A stretch of 64,000 bases of DNA, from positions 26,716,350 through 26,780,349 of the forward strand of contig CM042030.1 in assembly GCA_023525975.1 (NCBI GenBank). Direction: 5' to 3'. The notes under the pieces were generated by a model that saw nothing but the letters and a program-made list of their open reading frames with translations, had not been told where the DNA came from and made no database searches. Each line of letters begins with the position of its first letter. Position 1 is the stretch's first letter. The translations under genes were made by a program, and so were the position numbers. This document shows, piece after piece, positions 45,971 through 57,519 of the stretch. The stretch is from Smallanthus sonchifolius (taxonomy: Eukaryota > Streptophyta > Magnoliopsida > Asterales > Asteraceae).

Positions 45971-46496
45971 TGCAGGTCCCTCGGGTGTGGCAGATCGTCA
46001 CATGCAAGTGGGTCTACTAGTCGGACCGGGTGCGGAATGCCCGTGACTAGGTGGAGAGTCTAGCTAAACAAAGTAAACCGACAAGAGAAAACACTTTAAA
46101 CGTTCTTTGTATTATAAACACTTGAAGGTTACAGAGAAAAGCACTGAAATCACAATCTGCGTATTTGCACTAAAGCCTGCGTACTTAACTTCTGTTAACC
46201 TATCCTATTTATACAAGACCTGATGCCTGCGCACTTAGCAAGTGCGCAGGGCAAAATGCTCTTGCGTACTTAGCAAGTGCGTACTTGCTAAGTACGCATG
46301 AGCTTTCTCCTGCGCACTTACAAGTGCGCAAAACACTTGGAGAAATCTGCAACAATCAATATGTAAAAGTAAATACAACTCGATAAACTAATAAATAAAG
46401 ACTCTTACATACAAAGACAATTACAAACAAGACAAAACAACCTAAGACTAAGACTCTATCTATCCAGAGTGTTTGTCACAGGAAAGTGCTTCAACA
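45971..46496 (-). repeat. Sirevirus B 3' LTR (526 bp)
   Basis: On the minus strand it starts TGTTGAAGCACTTTCC (46496) and ends GAGGGACCTGCA (45971). A TATA box on the minus strand (TATAAATAGG, about 46206-46215) fits an LTR promoter. Four palindromes of the TGCGYACTT / AAGTRCGCA type lie at 46228-46330, just upstream of the TATA on the minus strand, two of them overlapping. Confidence 0.8.
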
Positions 46497-46508
46497 AACT
46501 CCCCCTTG
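46497..46508 (-). other. B polypurine tract
   Basis: On the minus strand CAAGGGGGAGTT directly precedes the LTR start, with the same core (AGGGGGAG) as in family A. Confidence 0.85.
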
Positions 46509-46550
46509 ACAACAGCTCTGGATAATCTTCAGTCTTCGGTCTTCACAGCT

Positions 46551-49500
46551 TCAGTCTTCAGCTTCCATCTTCTTCTTGTAATCAAGGCAGAACTTAATCA
46601 CCTTGTGATATTTAGAAGCAAGGAGCTTTGTCCACTCATCCGTGTAGACACAGTAGTGTTCTGCTAGTACCTCCAGATCTTTCATAGAAAAGTTGATGAA
46701 ACAGACTTCATCAAATATTCTGATCAGCTCCTTTGGCACTAGGTTCCCACTCTCTGAACGTCCTTTACCCATGATCACAGCCTCGCCAGTTTTTGGATCT
46801 ACGTACCAGTACCACATGTCGCCAAGAATATCCTGAGATAACTTGCTCAGGGGAATCTTAGTTTCACATCGCACTGGCTTGTATACCAATTTATTTAAGT
46901 GCTTCTTAGTCACAGGATGTACAGCGTGCTTATCCTTGACTCTCTTGGGCACTTGAGGCTTGAACATCTCGAACTTCCCTGATCTTGCTTCTCCTTGCAG
47001 AACCACTCACAAACCCATCGCCACTGCGTGATTGGAATGACCCAACAGCTCTCGGTTTGCTAGGTTCACCAGGTCGTATTTGGGCAAGGAGCTGAACGCC
47101 TAACTGGTGGGTTTCAAGTATTGAACCCTGCCAGATCTTTTGATAGCGAACAGCTGCTTGTCCTCCTCGAACCTTACAGCTAAGATCATCCCTGTTGCTC
47201 CGTGTTTGTCTATTATAGACGTCTTTTGCCACACAGGAGGTGGACCATTTGATGAAGTAGAAGGCATGTCTGTTTCTTTCGGTGCCTCTGGGTCCACAGG
47301 TTCAGGGTCAACTGGGAGGCTTCAGTCGAGGCTTCTACATTACTAGCCTGCTCGACTGAACCCGTGTCAAGCGGAGAGTCAAAGGATGGAAATTCAAAGA
47401 TCTCTCCATCTTCTAGCTCGTATTCTCCTTCTGTGTCACCCTTGGGAATTTCGATCACAGCATCTTCGTCATCATCATCCCAATCGTCACCAGAGTCGAT
47501 CTCTCCTTCTTCTAGATTGAAGAGAGCATCGATCTGTGCTTCATTGGAATAGTCAGGCTCTAGATATAGGATCTCATCATCAGATAAGTCCTTAAGTACT
47601 TCAGCCACTGACTTCCCTTTATCACCACCACCACCAGAGGTATCACCACCCTCTTGATGAGTCGACTCCCTCTGAGCCATTGGAACAGCAGAGATGGGCA
47701 CGATTGCTAAAGCTTGGTGCTCACCTCCACTAGGACCGGCTTCGGGATCCTTGTCCTTGTCATCATCCTTAGTCAAGTCGACCGGATGACACGCCTCACA
47801 CCAGTAGTCCTCTTCTCCTTCTCTTTCTCTTTGTCCTTCTCCCCCTGAGCATCAAGCTTCTTGGTCAGATCAGCAATCAACTTGACCATCAGCTCATGCT
47901 CCTTCCTTTGAGCGTCAAACCTGAGCTCCTTGGACGACCCATGACCCAGAAGCATTTCATTTGTCTTGATTAGTAGTTCATTCTGAGCCAGGACGTTTTT
48001 CAGTCGTTCCTCAGTCCCTGTTCTCTGGCTATGAAGGATTGTAACTTCATCTATCAAAGAATTGATCTGTGCTTGTTGAGCGTCAGACTCCTCCTTCGAT
48101 TTCTGAATAGTCTTCAGTAATCTAGCAACTTGGGTTTCCAGAACATCTATCCTAGCGTCATTCAGATCAGGATGTCTGGATGAGGACGCTTCGGCAGTGT
48201 GAATAGGGGAGGAGAATATGGTATCAAAGTCAAACCCTTGCGTGAAATCTCCATAATTGAAGGGTTGACTGAGAGGCTCAGTGGTGGTAGTTGGGATGGA
48301 ATATGTGACGAGAGTTGTTGGGGTAATGGTAGGGGTGATGGTGACTGACTCCGTGAGAATTGGAGTAGTCACCGTCACTTGAGTAGTTGTAGTAGGGAGG
48401 GTCGCTATCACAGGAATCACTTATGTGATTGTAGTGACGGCCACTTTAGTTTGTACCTGTGGCCTCCTCCTCCTACGGTGAAGCTGCTGTGAAGGTGGGG
48501 TGGAGGCTGAATCTGGACTAGCAGCCGATACTTGTACTTGCTGCTGAGCTTATCACTGGGGATAGCGGGCTGTTGCCTATCACCCCTGTTCTTGTGTATG
48601 CTTTCCCTTCTTTGTCTTTGTACAGTAGCGTCAGAGTCAGAGTTTGGCTCGTATTCGCTGCTAGAGGACTATCGCTTTCTCTTGGAGGACGACTCAGGTA
48701 CGGTTACCTTAGCCGTTCTTCGTGGGTGTACCTGCGATGGTTCGTCATCGGAATCAGAAGAATCTGATTCTGTTGCTTCTGAATCGGATTCATCTACACC
48801 ACCATCACCTCCTTCGTTGTCTCTATCCTCAGACGAACCATCATCACTCTCCATTTCCTCCTATTGTTGCTCATCAGAGTGTTCACTATGTTCAGGCTCA
48901 GAGTTGTGGCTATACCAGTTCCAGTCATCAGGTGCCACATATGCTTCATTGATTAGGTGGCCAAAGAGTTCAGTATGAATAGGGGTAGGTTCTACGCTGC
49001 CTGGCTTTAAGAATTGAGCAAATACTCTCTTGTCCACCCTCTTGACTTGCAGTCTATCCCCTGTAGCAGGAAGGTTTGGCAACGTGTCATCTATCAAGAG
49101 TTGCACAAACCTAGGGTACAATAAGAATCTAAACTTCTCTGCTGTGTTGATCTGGTCATTGATGGCCTTGAAAATGTAGCGAGAGAAGTTGTAGCCTCTA
49201 TTAAGAGACAAGCCCACCATGGCTGCTGCAAGGTCATGACCCATGGCATCTTTACTAGCTTTCCTTGACGAGATGCACACGAGCATGACGTGGGAGAAAT
49301 ACCGCCATTGGTCTAGTACCCACATCTTTTTGTATGAAGCATAGTCCCTCGCGCCGACGTATCCCATTCTTTGCCTCCAATACCCATCCACATAGTAGTC
49401 TGGATAGGCTGTCGGGTCGGTAGCAAGGTCTCTGAACTGCAGGACCCTTCTTATGGTGTCTTCAGAAAAAGCGATAGCCTGACCAGCAACGGTAGCCCTT

Positions 49501-49712
49501 ATGACATTGGGGGATACCGTGCAGTCGTGTTCCGCTGTCTCCCAAAATTGTTCCAAGTAAGGTCTTGACACGGTCGGGTCAGCCGAGATCGCATAGCTGA
49601 TTCTTGAGCGGTTCAAGAAGTCAACTATCTCCCTATATTGCAATGCTGCACCTTTCCATTCGGGTTTAGTGTTAGCTAACAGGTTGAATTCGTTAGTAAA
49701 TGCTCGAGCCAT
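46551..49712 (-). pseudogene. Sirevirus B envelope-like ORF
   Basis: It starts MARAFTNEFNLLANTKPEW at 49712, three bases after a strong splice acceptor. The N-terminal block (to 48861) is the counterpart of the A1 ORF (RYFSHVMLVCISSRK, LNRGYNFSRYIFKAI, FLLYPRFVQLLIDD). A TAG at 48861-48863 is followed by an acidic Ser/Asp/Glu stretch. A Thr-rich region and coiled coil (about 48170-47880; VLETQVARLLKTIQKSKEE) come next, then acidic and Gly-rich parts. The C-terminal domain (PVWQKTSIIDKHGA, FEMFKPQVPKRVKDK, WYWYVDPKTGEAVI, CVYTDEWTKLLASK) ends at 46551. Four or more breaks are present. The product's role is unknown, and the name reflects position only. Confidence 0.7.
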
Positions 49713-49715
49713 AAT

Positions 49716-49735
49716 CTGCAAAAACACACAGAAAA
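49716..49735 (-). promoter_or_regulatory. Predicted splice acceptor before the B envelope-like ORF
   Basis: On the minus strand the sequence TTTTCTGTGTGTTTTTGCAG ends at 49716, followed by ATT and the ATG at 49712. A branch-like CTGAT lies about 24 nt further upstream. The long pyrimidine-rich tract makes this a near-ideal plant acceptor. It suggests a spliced subgenomic mRNA for this ORF; the donor is not identified. Confidence 0.6.
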
Positions 49736-51945
49736 CATAATCAGAACAACACGTATCATTGGAAATGAACAAACATGACTCAGTATAGTAGTTACTCTTT
49801 GAACAGAATTTTCAGACTTAGAATTTTTCACAAGTGTTGGTCCTGCGCACTTGCTAAGTGCGCAGTCTTTTCCTCTTGCGTACTTAACAAGTACGCAAGA
49901 AGTACTTCTTGCGTACTTGCTAAGTACGCAAGAACACCACTTGACAAAAATTCCAGAATATTGAAAAATTGACTGATCGTTCAAAAAGCGGGTCGAATAG
50001 GTCGCCACTAGGTCGGAATCAATGATTCTAACCTATGGGACCAGTATCAACACCACAAACTACCTACACATGACCAATTTTGACCTAAAAAGTCGCCCGA
50101 CCCACTGTCGATTCATATTCAACCGACGGATCAAAATCGAGGACCAAAAGGGATGAATGGGAGTCGATTAAGTTTTCTAATCCGGTATTAGTGATAAGAA
50201 ATTACCCAAACAACCCCAATTTTACCCAAAAATTCAAGAATAAACCTAAATTTTTTAAGTCGAGAATCGGTCCAAATTTCACGAAATTACGGATGGAATT
50301 AGCCACCAAATCGATGTAATGAGATGATGAAACTAGAGACGGGACGAAAAGATGGTTTAGGAACACTCGGTTTTGAGTAAAAATTTGCAGAGGAAAACTA
50401 TCGGTTTGAATGTGATGAAACTGAGAAAATTTTCTAAGTCCCACTTTTATACCCTTCACTAATCAGTCGTGCGTACTTGTTAAGTGCGCACGAGTTAACT
50501 CTTGCGCATTTACAAGTGCACAAGCTTTAACTCTTGCGCATTTACAAGTGCGCAAGCTTTAACTTTTTCGTACTTGTTAAGTACGCAAGGCTTACTTCGT
50601 GCGAACTTGACAAGTACGCACAACCCTTAAGTGCGCAAATTTTAAACTCAGAATTTATGAAGTATTTCAAGTCAAATAGCGAACAAGATAAAAATATTCA
50701 ATCAGGAGGATTCAAATACAATTCAGGAAGGTTAAACACAAATATTTTTGGCTTTTCTGAATAAAATTGAACTATGCATAAACTTAAAATCTTTTTGATC
50801 TTTTCTAATAAAATATACACAAATTCACACAAACTATTTTTGATCAAAGACACGAGCAGAGGATCATATCAGGCTATCTTTTAACAAAAACGATACAATA
50901 TAAACATCAAAGAATATGGGATCATGTCATGGATTACTATTTATTCATACGTAATAAGCACATAAACAAGTAATTCAAGTTGACAATATTATAAGATTTG
51001 AAACTATAAGCATCTTTGTATCACATTCTTGTGTATTAAGGTACTTTTTATAAGAAATACAACGTGTACCCCACTGATATGCTATACTAATGTAAACTGC
51101 GTTATCTCAAGGCATCTAAGATTTTCCCAATGATTTTCTAAATTTTCAGAATGAAGTTACATCTATTAGCACAGGAAAAATCAAGCAGAATCCATAAGGA
51201 TTATCAGGAATCATAAGATTCAGAATCGAGTGATTCATTTGTCTTGGTTTCATTTGATTTTCTTCATTGAATATTGGTATGATGATTCAGGATAATATAT
51301 ATGGTGTTTGAGTTTTAAGGTAAGGGGATCCAACTTTTATCTGGATTTGATTTCAATGAATCAGGAGTGATTCAAGGGTGAATACATGCTCAACGGTTAG
51401 TGTAGAGACATGTCTTGATTCAATCTCTCCTTGCATACTTGTGAGTATGGGCAGTGAGATGAACCGCATTAATTGTGCTAACGACATAACCCGAAACTGA
51501 CCTCAAAAGAAAATTATTGCCTAAATCTAACATCCTATATCTGATAATGATCTTTTCTATTCTTTTACGCACACACTCTTGCAAACATGGGTTCAAATCA
51601 CAGTTGTAATTTAGATTTAGTTTCCACACTACTAGTGATTCAAAGACGCATACAACCTACTGACAATTTAAATTACTTGTAGATAAGCAGATTAAAACAT
51701 AATAAGTTAAACAGTTAAGTAAGCATGACGCAATCATTTCCCATATGAGTAGTGTGTGACGTTTAGATCATTTCTGATGTACTATCATTTCTTCTTTTCT
51801 CAAGTTAACTTTGAAATTTTCTCCATTTTCTATTTTTGTTTTTGTTTTTGTAAAATATTTTGAAACTCAAAAGAACTATACAGAAAATTTAAAAGAAATA
51901 AAGTTTAACTTCCATGAATTGAATTGATTTAAGAAAAATTAATTT
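49736..51945 (-). other. B spacer between pol and envelope-like ORF
   Basis: 2.2 kb without a coding frame. Palindromes of the TGCGYACTT / AAGTRCGCA type occur in two clusters: three at 49844-49930 and five or six, some degenerate, at 50469-50636. The remainder is AT-rich sequence without recognised features. Long palindrome-rich spacers and LTRs are known in Sireviruses. Confidence 0.6.
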
Positions 51946-54840
51946 TCACTCAGGATTGAGCATTCCTATCAAGTTGACAAGATGCTCAAAACGGGATCGA
52001 TCAAATGCCTTTGTGAAAAGGTCAGCAAGATTGTCATCCGTGTGAACTTTTACAACTTCAATTAAATGCTTTTCAGCATAATCACGGATGAAATGATGGC
52101 GAATCTCTATGTGTTTAGTTTTGGAATGTTTCACCGGGTTATTTATGATGAACATTGTGGCATTGTTGTCAATGAATAGAGGAGTTCCCGTGAAGTTTAA
52201 GCCGTAGTCTCTCAACTGCTGCTGAATCCACAGTATCTGAGAACAACCGCTCACTGCAGCAATGTATTATGCTTCACAAGTTGAGACAAAAACCGTTGAC
52301 TGCTTCTTACACTGCCAGGAGACCAGTCTGTCTCCTAAGAATTGACATCCACCAGAAGTTGACTTTCTGTCAAGGTTACAACCGCCATAATCTGAATCAG
52401 TGTAGGCTTTGAAGTCGAATGACTGCTGCCATAATCTGAATCAGTGTAGGCTTTGAAGTCGAATGACTGCTGCTTAGAGTACCAAAGACCTAATCGGGGT
52501 TTCCCTATCAGGTATCTGAAAATTCTCTTCACGGCTATCATATGTGACTCCTTCGGTTGAGACTGAAACCTTGAGCACAAGCACACAGCAAAAATTATAT
52601 CGGGTCTTGAAGCTGTGAGATAAATAAGTGATCCGATCATCCCACGGTACAATCTGCTATCTACATCCTTTCCATCTTTGTCAGGATGCAGACCATGATT
52701 GACTGGGATAGGTGTGCCATAAGTACTGCTATCATTCATCTTGTATTTTGACAAGATGTCCTGCACATACTTAGTTTGATGTAGATAAATGCCATCCTCT
52801 CTTTGACTGACTTGCAGACCCAGGAAGAATGACAATTCACCCATATTACTAATTTCAAACGTGGACTTCATCACCTGCTCGAATTCCCTACACATCCCTT
52901 CATTGGTAGATCCAAAGATAATGTCGTCGATGTATACTTGTACAACAAGAATGTCACCTCCTGCTTTCCTAATGAAGAGGGTCGAGTCAATCAGTCCACG
53001 GTCGAAACCATTAGACAGTAAATGCTTAGATAATGTCTCATACCATGCCCGCGGTGCTTGATGAAGACCATAAAGTGCTTTGTCGAGCTTATACACTTTA
53101 TTAATATTATGCGGATCTTCAAAACCGGAGGTTGAGTGACATAGACCTCTTCATGAACTTTACCATAAAGGAAAGCACTCTTCACATCAAGTTGATAGAC
53201 CTTGAAGCTGACATATGTGGCATAAGCCAAGAACAGTCGAATGGCCTCAATTCTAGCAACTAGGGTATATACTTCCGTGTAATCCAAGCCCTCTTACTGA
53301 TAAAAACCCTGAACGACCAATCTTGCTTTGTTCTTCACAACCACATGACGATCATTCGTCTTGCATTTGAACACCCATCTGGTTCTAATTGGTTGAAATC
53401 CCTTTGGCAAGTCAACCAAATCCCACACGTGCAACTTTTGGAATTGAGACAATTCATCTTGCATCGCCTCAATCCAGGAGTTGTCAGTGAGAGCCTCCTT
53501 CACATTCTTCGGCTCTAACTGGGACACGAATGCAGCATGCAGACATGTTTCCATGACACCAGTGTCAAGTATCTCTGTGTAAAGACTGGTGTTCTCAGTG
53601 ATGGTTCGATGACGAGTCTGAACACCGGCATAAGGATCACCAATAATGTTGTCGATTGAATGATTCCTATGCACTCTCGTTTCCGGTACAATCGGTTCCT
53701 GAATTTCTGGATCTAGATTCGTGCTTAACTCCCCCATTTCCTGTGTTCCAGAGGAAGAAGATTCAATGTTAATTGGATCAGCTGGAGCTTCATTTCCTAC
53801 AATTGTGTTGAGATTGGCTTGAGCGTCATCTCCAACAACAAGAACATCTTCATTGTCATCACTGTCATGAGTTCCAGATGTAGTTGCAGCATTGGAATCA
53901 GGAGTTATAATTTGTACAGTAGCACGAGTAGAGAAGCTGGAGTCATCACCGCCACCCAATAATTCATAAACATTTGCGGCATCAACTGCAGATAAACCAG
54001 GAAGATTATATGACTTGAATAGCGCATCATAATCAAAACCCCAAGCTGGACCTGTTGGTTCTGGTGGAATGCTGTGTTTACTGCAGTCCACTTCAAACCA
54101 TTCCTTGACACTACGAGTTCCTATGTTGTACACTCTCTTGCAAGCCGAGTTAGCAACATATCCTAAGAAGATGCCTTCCACCGCTTTTGCATGAAACTTA
54201 GACTGGCGGTCTTTGTACTGTAGCAACAAGGAACAGGGACTACCAAAAGGAAATAGGTAATCAAGATTGGGGAGTCGATTGTTGATCAACTCGTAACAAG
54301 TCTTGTTGTGCCTCTTCACAACCAGAACTCTGTTTAAGACGTGACAAGCTGTATTAACGACTTCTACCCAGAAAATGACAGGAAGCTTTGCATCTGACAG
54401 CATAGTCATTGCAGTCTCAATCAATGTTCTATTCTTCCGTTCACCAACTCCATTCTGCTGAGGCGTGTACGGCGCGCTGAATTCGTGATGGATCCCTTTC
54501 TTGAGACAGAAAAGCTCCATCAAATTATTCTTGAACTCAGTTCCGTTATCACTCCTTATTCTTCTAACTTTCAACTTGTAAAGAGATTCCAAGCTCAGGA
54601 TCAGGTATTGAAGAATCTCAGCAGCTTCGTCCTTTGTACCTAAAAAATGCACCCAAGAAAAACGTGAGAAATCATCAGTTACAACCAGATAGAATGACTT
54701 ACCTCCAATACTCCTGATACATATGGGGCCAAACAGATCCATATGTAATAGCTCCAAAGGGGTATCGATGGAGTTTTGGAGCTTGGGCTTGTGAGACTTC
54801 CGTTCATGTTTGCCCTTTTTACAAGGCATACAGTCATCTG
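51946..54840 (-). pseudogene. Sirevirus B pol: integrase (3' part), RT, RNase H
   Basis: From 54840 down: pre-integrase end (CMPCKKGKHERKSHK); the core (HMDLFGPICIRSIGGKSF, VTDDFSRFSWVHF, RSDNGTEFKN, QQNGVGERKNRTLIE); linker; RT (KNKARLVVQGF, VYQLDVKSAFLYG, LYGLHQAPRAWYE, YIDDIIFGSTN near 52925). RNase H follows (TDSDYG near 52400, then a frame break) and the end NLIGMLNPE-stop is at 51946. A TAA near 53290, a frameshift near 53130 and the 44-bp tandem duplication at 52386-52473 disrupt it. The first 247 bp (54840-54594) repeat host sequence at 56978-56732. Confidence 0.9.
52386..52473 (-). repeat. 44-bp tandem duplication in RNase H
   Basis: Two identical 44-bp units (52386-52429 and 52430-52473) each cover the TDSDYG motif. 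44 is not a multiple of three, so the duplication shifts the frame. Identity of the units makes it a recent change compared with the element. Confidence 0.95.
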
Positions 54841-56731
54841 CCCTAGGTGCCTTGCGGTCTCTAGCAAAATGACCCAGTTGGTTACAGTTGTAACATTTCA
54901 ATTTGCTTTTATCCAAGCCAACTCTGGTGTTGGAGCTGTTGCTTGGAATGAGTCTTCCGGTTCTAGAGTAGAACCTTTTTGCTCTTATAAAGAGCATGGC
55001 ATACGAGTGCTGTATATCCATTTCTTCAAGATCATCTGGATGGAAACACTCAAGGTCCTCCTTGATAAAGTACATGTTGCTTGAGTTTTCAGAAACAAAA
55101 GCAGCAGTGGATGAGGATTGAGAAGGAGCTTCAAGAAGAAATGGTGATGTGTTTGTTTTAGAGGTAGGAGTTTGAGGATGTGTGACTATGGGAGGATAGT
55201 AGTTGCTAGTACTAGGACCTGAGTACTCAGAGTGAAAATCAGAAGAGGTGGTGGTGGATGTTGAAGCTATTTGGTAGCTTGAGCTTCGTTCTTTTGCCTG
55301 AATCATCTCTAGCTCATAAGTCTTCAGCATACCGAAGAGCTCAGTCATTTGGAGAGTCTTCAGATTCTCATTTCTTCTAATGGACACCGTGTAGAGTGTC
55401 CAACAGCTAGGTTAAGACCTGATGAACTTTTTGAGAATATCCTCATTCTCCAGTTTCACCTTTGAGCACTGCAGCTCACCTACAAGATAAGTAAATCTAT
55501 TATATAAAACAGTTAGGGACTCACCTTCCTTCCATATGAAGTTTTCATACTGCTGCTTCAGGATGTCCCTTTTGTTTTCTTTGACTTCTTCTGAGCCAGC
55601 AAACATCTTCTCAAGAGCCTCCCAGAGCTCTTTGGCGGTTTTGTGACTTCTGAAGTTATGAAAAAATTCATTTGGAAGGCACATTTGGATAGCTCCTAGT
55701 GCCTTGAAGTCCACCTCCATCTTTTTTATATCTTCATCCGAGTACTTGGAGGGATCCTTTGGAACTGATGGTCCTCCAGAGTCAGCAGATGCCACCATGG
55801 GAATGTAGGGTCCATCCCTGATGGATTTCCACATTCCGTACTCCTGATAGCAGAAAAAACTTTCCATGCGATTTTTCCAGATGTCGTAGTCTTCTCCAGA
55901 CACCAATCTTGGTGGTCGGTTGATGCTGCCGATGTCTTCAAAACCATTGTTTTGTGCCATTTTTGTTTCGTGGTTTTGGGTGACTTAAAAAAAAAGAGTT
56001 TAGAATAGAACCAGAAGTGATTAAACAAGTGTTAGTTTGTTTAATCTGAGCCAAAGCTCTGATACCACTTGTAGAATCGTGAAATTACAAGATGGTTCTG
56101 TTCTTAGTTGAGATTGGCGGAAACAATAACAACTACACAATTACAATCGAGTAGACAGAAAGAATACTGATAAGAACACTGTTGTATTAAGCTTTGTGAA
56201 TAAACGATTACAAATGAAAACTCTGTCAAGAAGCACACTTACAATGAAGTGTTTACATAGTATTTATACTAACTTGGAATCAAGACAGACCCTTGATTCT
56301 AAGGATCAGATCGAACACAGACCGTTGATCTTTTATACAAAAGCTAATTTTACACGTTAAAGCTAAACTAGCTAACTTTATTGAAGCGTCTTCTTTATGC
56401 ATCATTGCTTGCATGTCTGGAGAAGAGCATTATCGTCCGTTATTGGTTGCACCATTGAGGTTCCTTCTGCTTTGAGTGTGTCAGTTGCTTTTGCAGAAAG
56501 TTGTCAGTGACGCTTGGCATGGATAGTCAGCTGCAATGATTTGTCTTCAAGAAATATAGCTATCAGCAGCAAGAATGAGAATGATGCTGCTGATAAGCCT
56601 ATCAGCAGCAACATGTGTTGAATGCTGCTGATAAGCCTATCAGCAGCATCATGTGTTGAATGCTGCTGATAAGCCTATCAGCAGCATTTATACTTAGAAT
56701 AATTTAGAAGCCATCAGTCTTTGGTTCTACA
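54841..56731 (-). mobile_element. Sirevirus A3 fragment inserted in B integrase
   Basis: On the minus strand it starts with a clean LTR (TGTAGAACC at 56731), then the primer site (56067-56056), then gag from MAQNNGFEDIGSINRPP at 55960. It breaks off inside gag just after the knuckle CYNCNQLGHFARDRK, where the last Cys is changed. Gag is nearly intact to that point, apart from a TAG near 55410. No 3' LTR exists. At 54841/54840 it joins B sequence that lies 247 bp upstream of the insertion point, so those 247 bp of B flank it on both sides. Confidence 0.85.
56070..56731 (-). repeat. A3 LTR (662 bp) with triple palindrome
   Basis: On the minus strand it runs TGTAGAACCAAAG to CACGATTCTACA. Next to its start (plus 56565-56690) three tandem copies of a roughly 37-bp unit each contain the palindrome GCTGCTGATAAGCC / TATCAGCAGC. 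A minus-strand TATA box (AGTATAAATACTA) is near 56265-56277. The primer site TGGTATCAGAGC on the minus strand is at 56067-56056. Confidence 0.9.
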
Positions 56732-57519
56732 CTCAGGATCAAATATTGAAGAATATCAGTAGTCTCATCTTTAGTACCTAAAATATGCACCCAAGAAAAA
56801 CGTGAGAAATCATCAGTTACTACTAGACAGAACGACTTACCTCCAATACTCCTGATACTTATGGGGCCAAACAGATCCATGTGTAATAGCTCCAAAGGGG
56901 TATCAATAGAGTTTTGGAGCTTGGGCTTGTGAGACTTCCGTTGCTGTTTGCCCTTTTTACAAGGCATACAGTCATCTGTAACGGTAAATCTCAGCTTAGG
57001 AACCCCGGTTACCAAGCCGTTTCGGACAAGATGATTCATTTTACGATATGAAATATGTCCGAGTTTCCTATGCCACAAGATGGAGTCGAGCTCTGTCGCT
57101 TTAGTAAGCAAACAGGTAGGAACTGATGAGGTGGTTGTTGCCACGCTCATATCGATCTGATAGGTGTCGTTTGTTCTTGGCGCTCTCATCAGGATCCAAT
57201 CTTCCGGAACTTCAAAACCGGGTTTGAGAATCAGGCATTCTGACTTGTCAAACATCACCGAGTACTCCTTATCACACATTTGGGAGACACTCAACAGGTT
57301 ATGCTTCAGCTGCTCGCAGAAGTTAACATTGTCAAAACTGACACAACTTTTTGAAACCATGCCTTGACACGTGATGCTGCCGCCTTTTTCTCCGGCAAAG
57401 GCCATATAGCCGCCTCTGAATGGTTTAACATCTTGAAGCAGGGCCATGTTTCCTGTCATGTACGTGGAACATCCACTATCTACATACCAGCGGTTAGAGA
57501 TAGTACCCTTCGAACGTCC
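56732..57519 (-). pseudogene. Sirevirus B protease and start of integrase
   Basis: It begins at the predicted exon border (57519). The protease site is YVDSGCSTYMTGN. The pre-integrase zinc region is LWHRKLGHISYRKMNHLV with CMPCKKGKQQ, and the integrase starts HMDLFGPISIRSIGGKSF. The frame is open throughout and is cut at 56732 by the A3 LTR. Its last 247 bp are repeated at 54594-54840 with about 21 differences by eye. Confidence 0.9.

Noticed and set aside
48532..48978. Plus-strand Ser-rich ORF
   Set aside because: It is the antisense shadow of the acidic part of the Sirevirus B envelope-like ORF.
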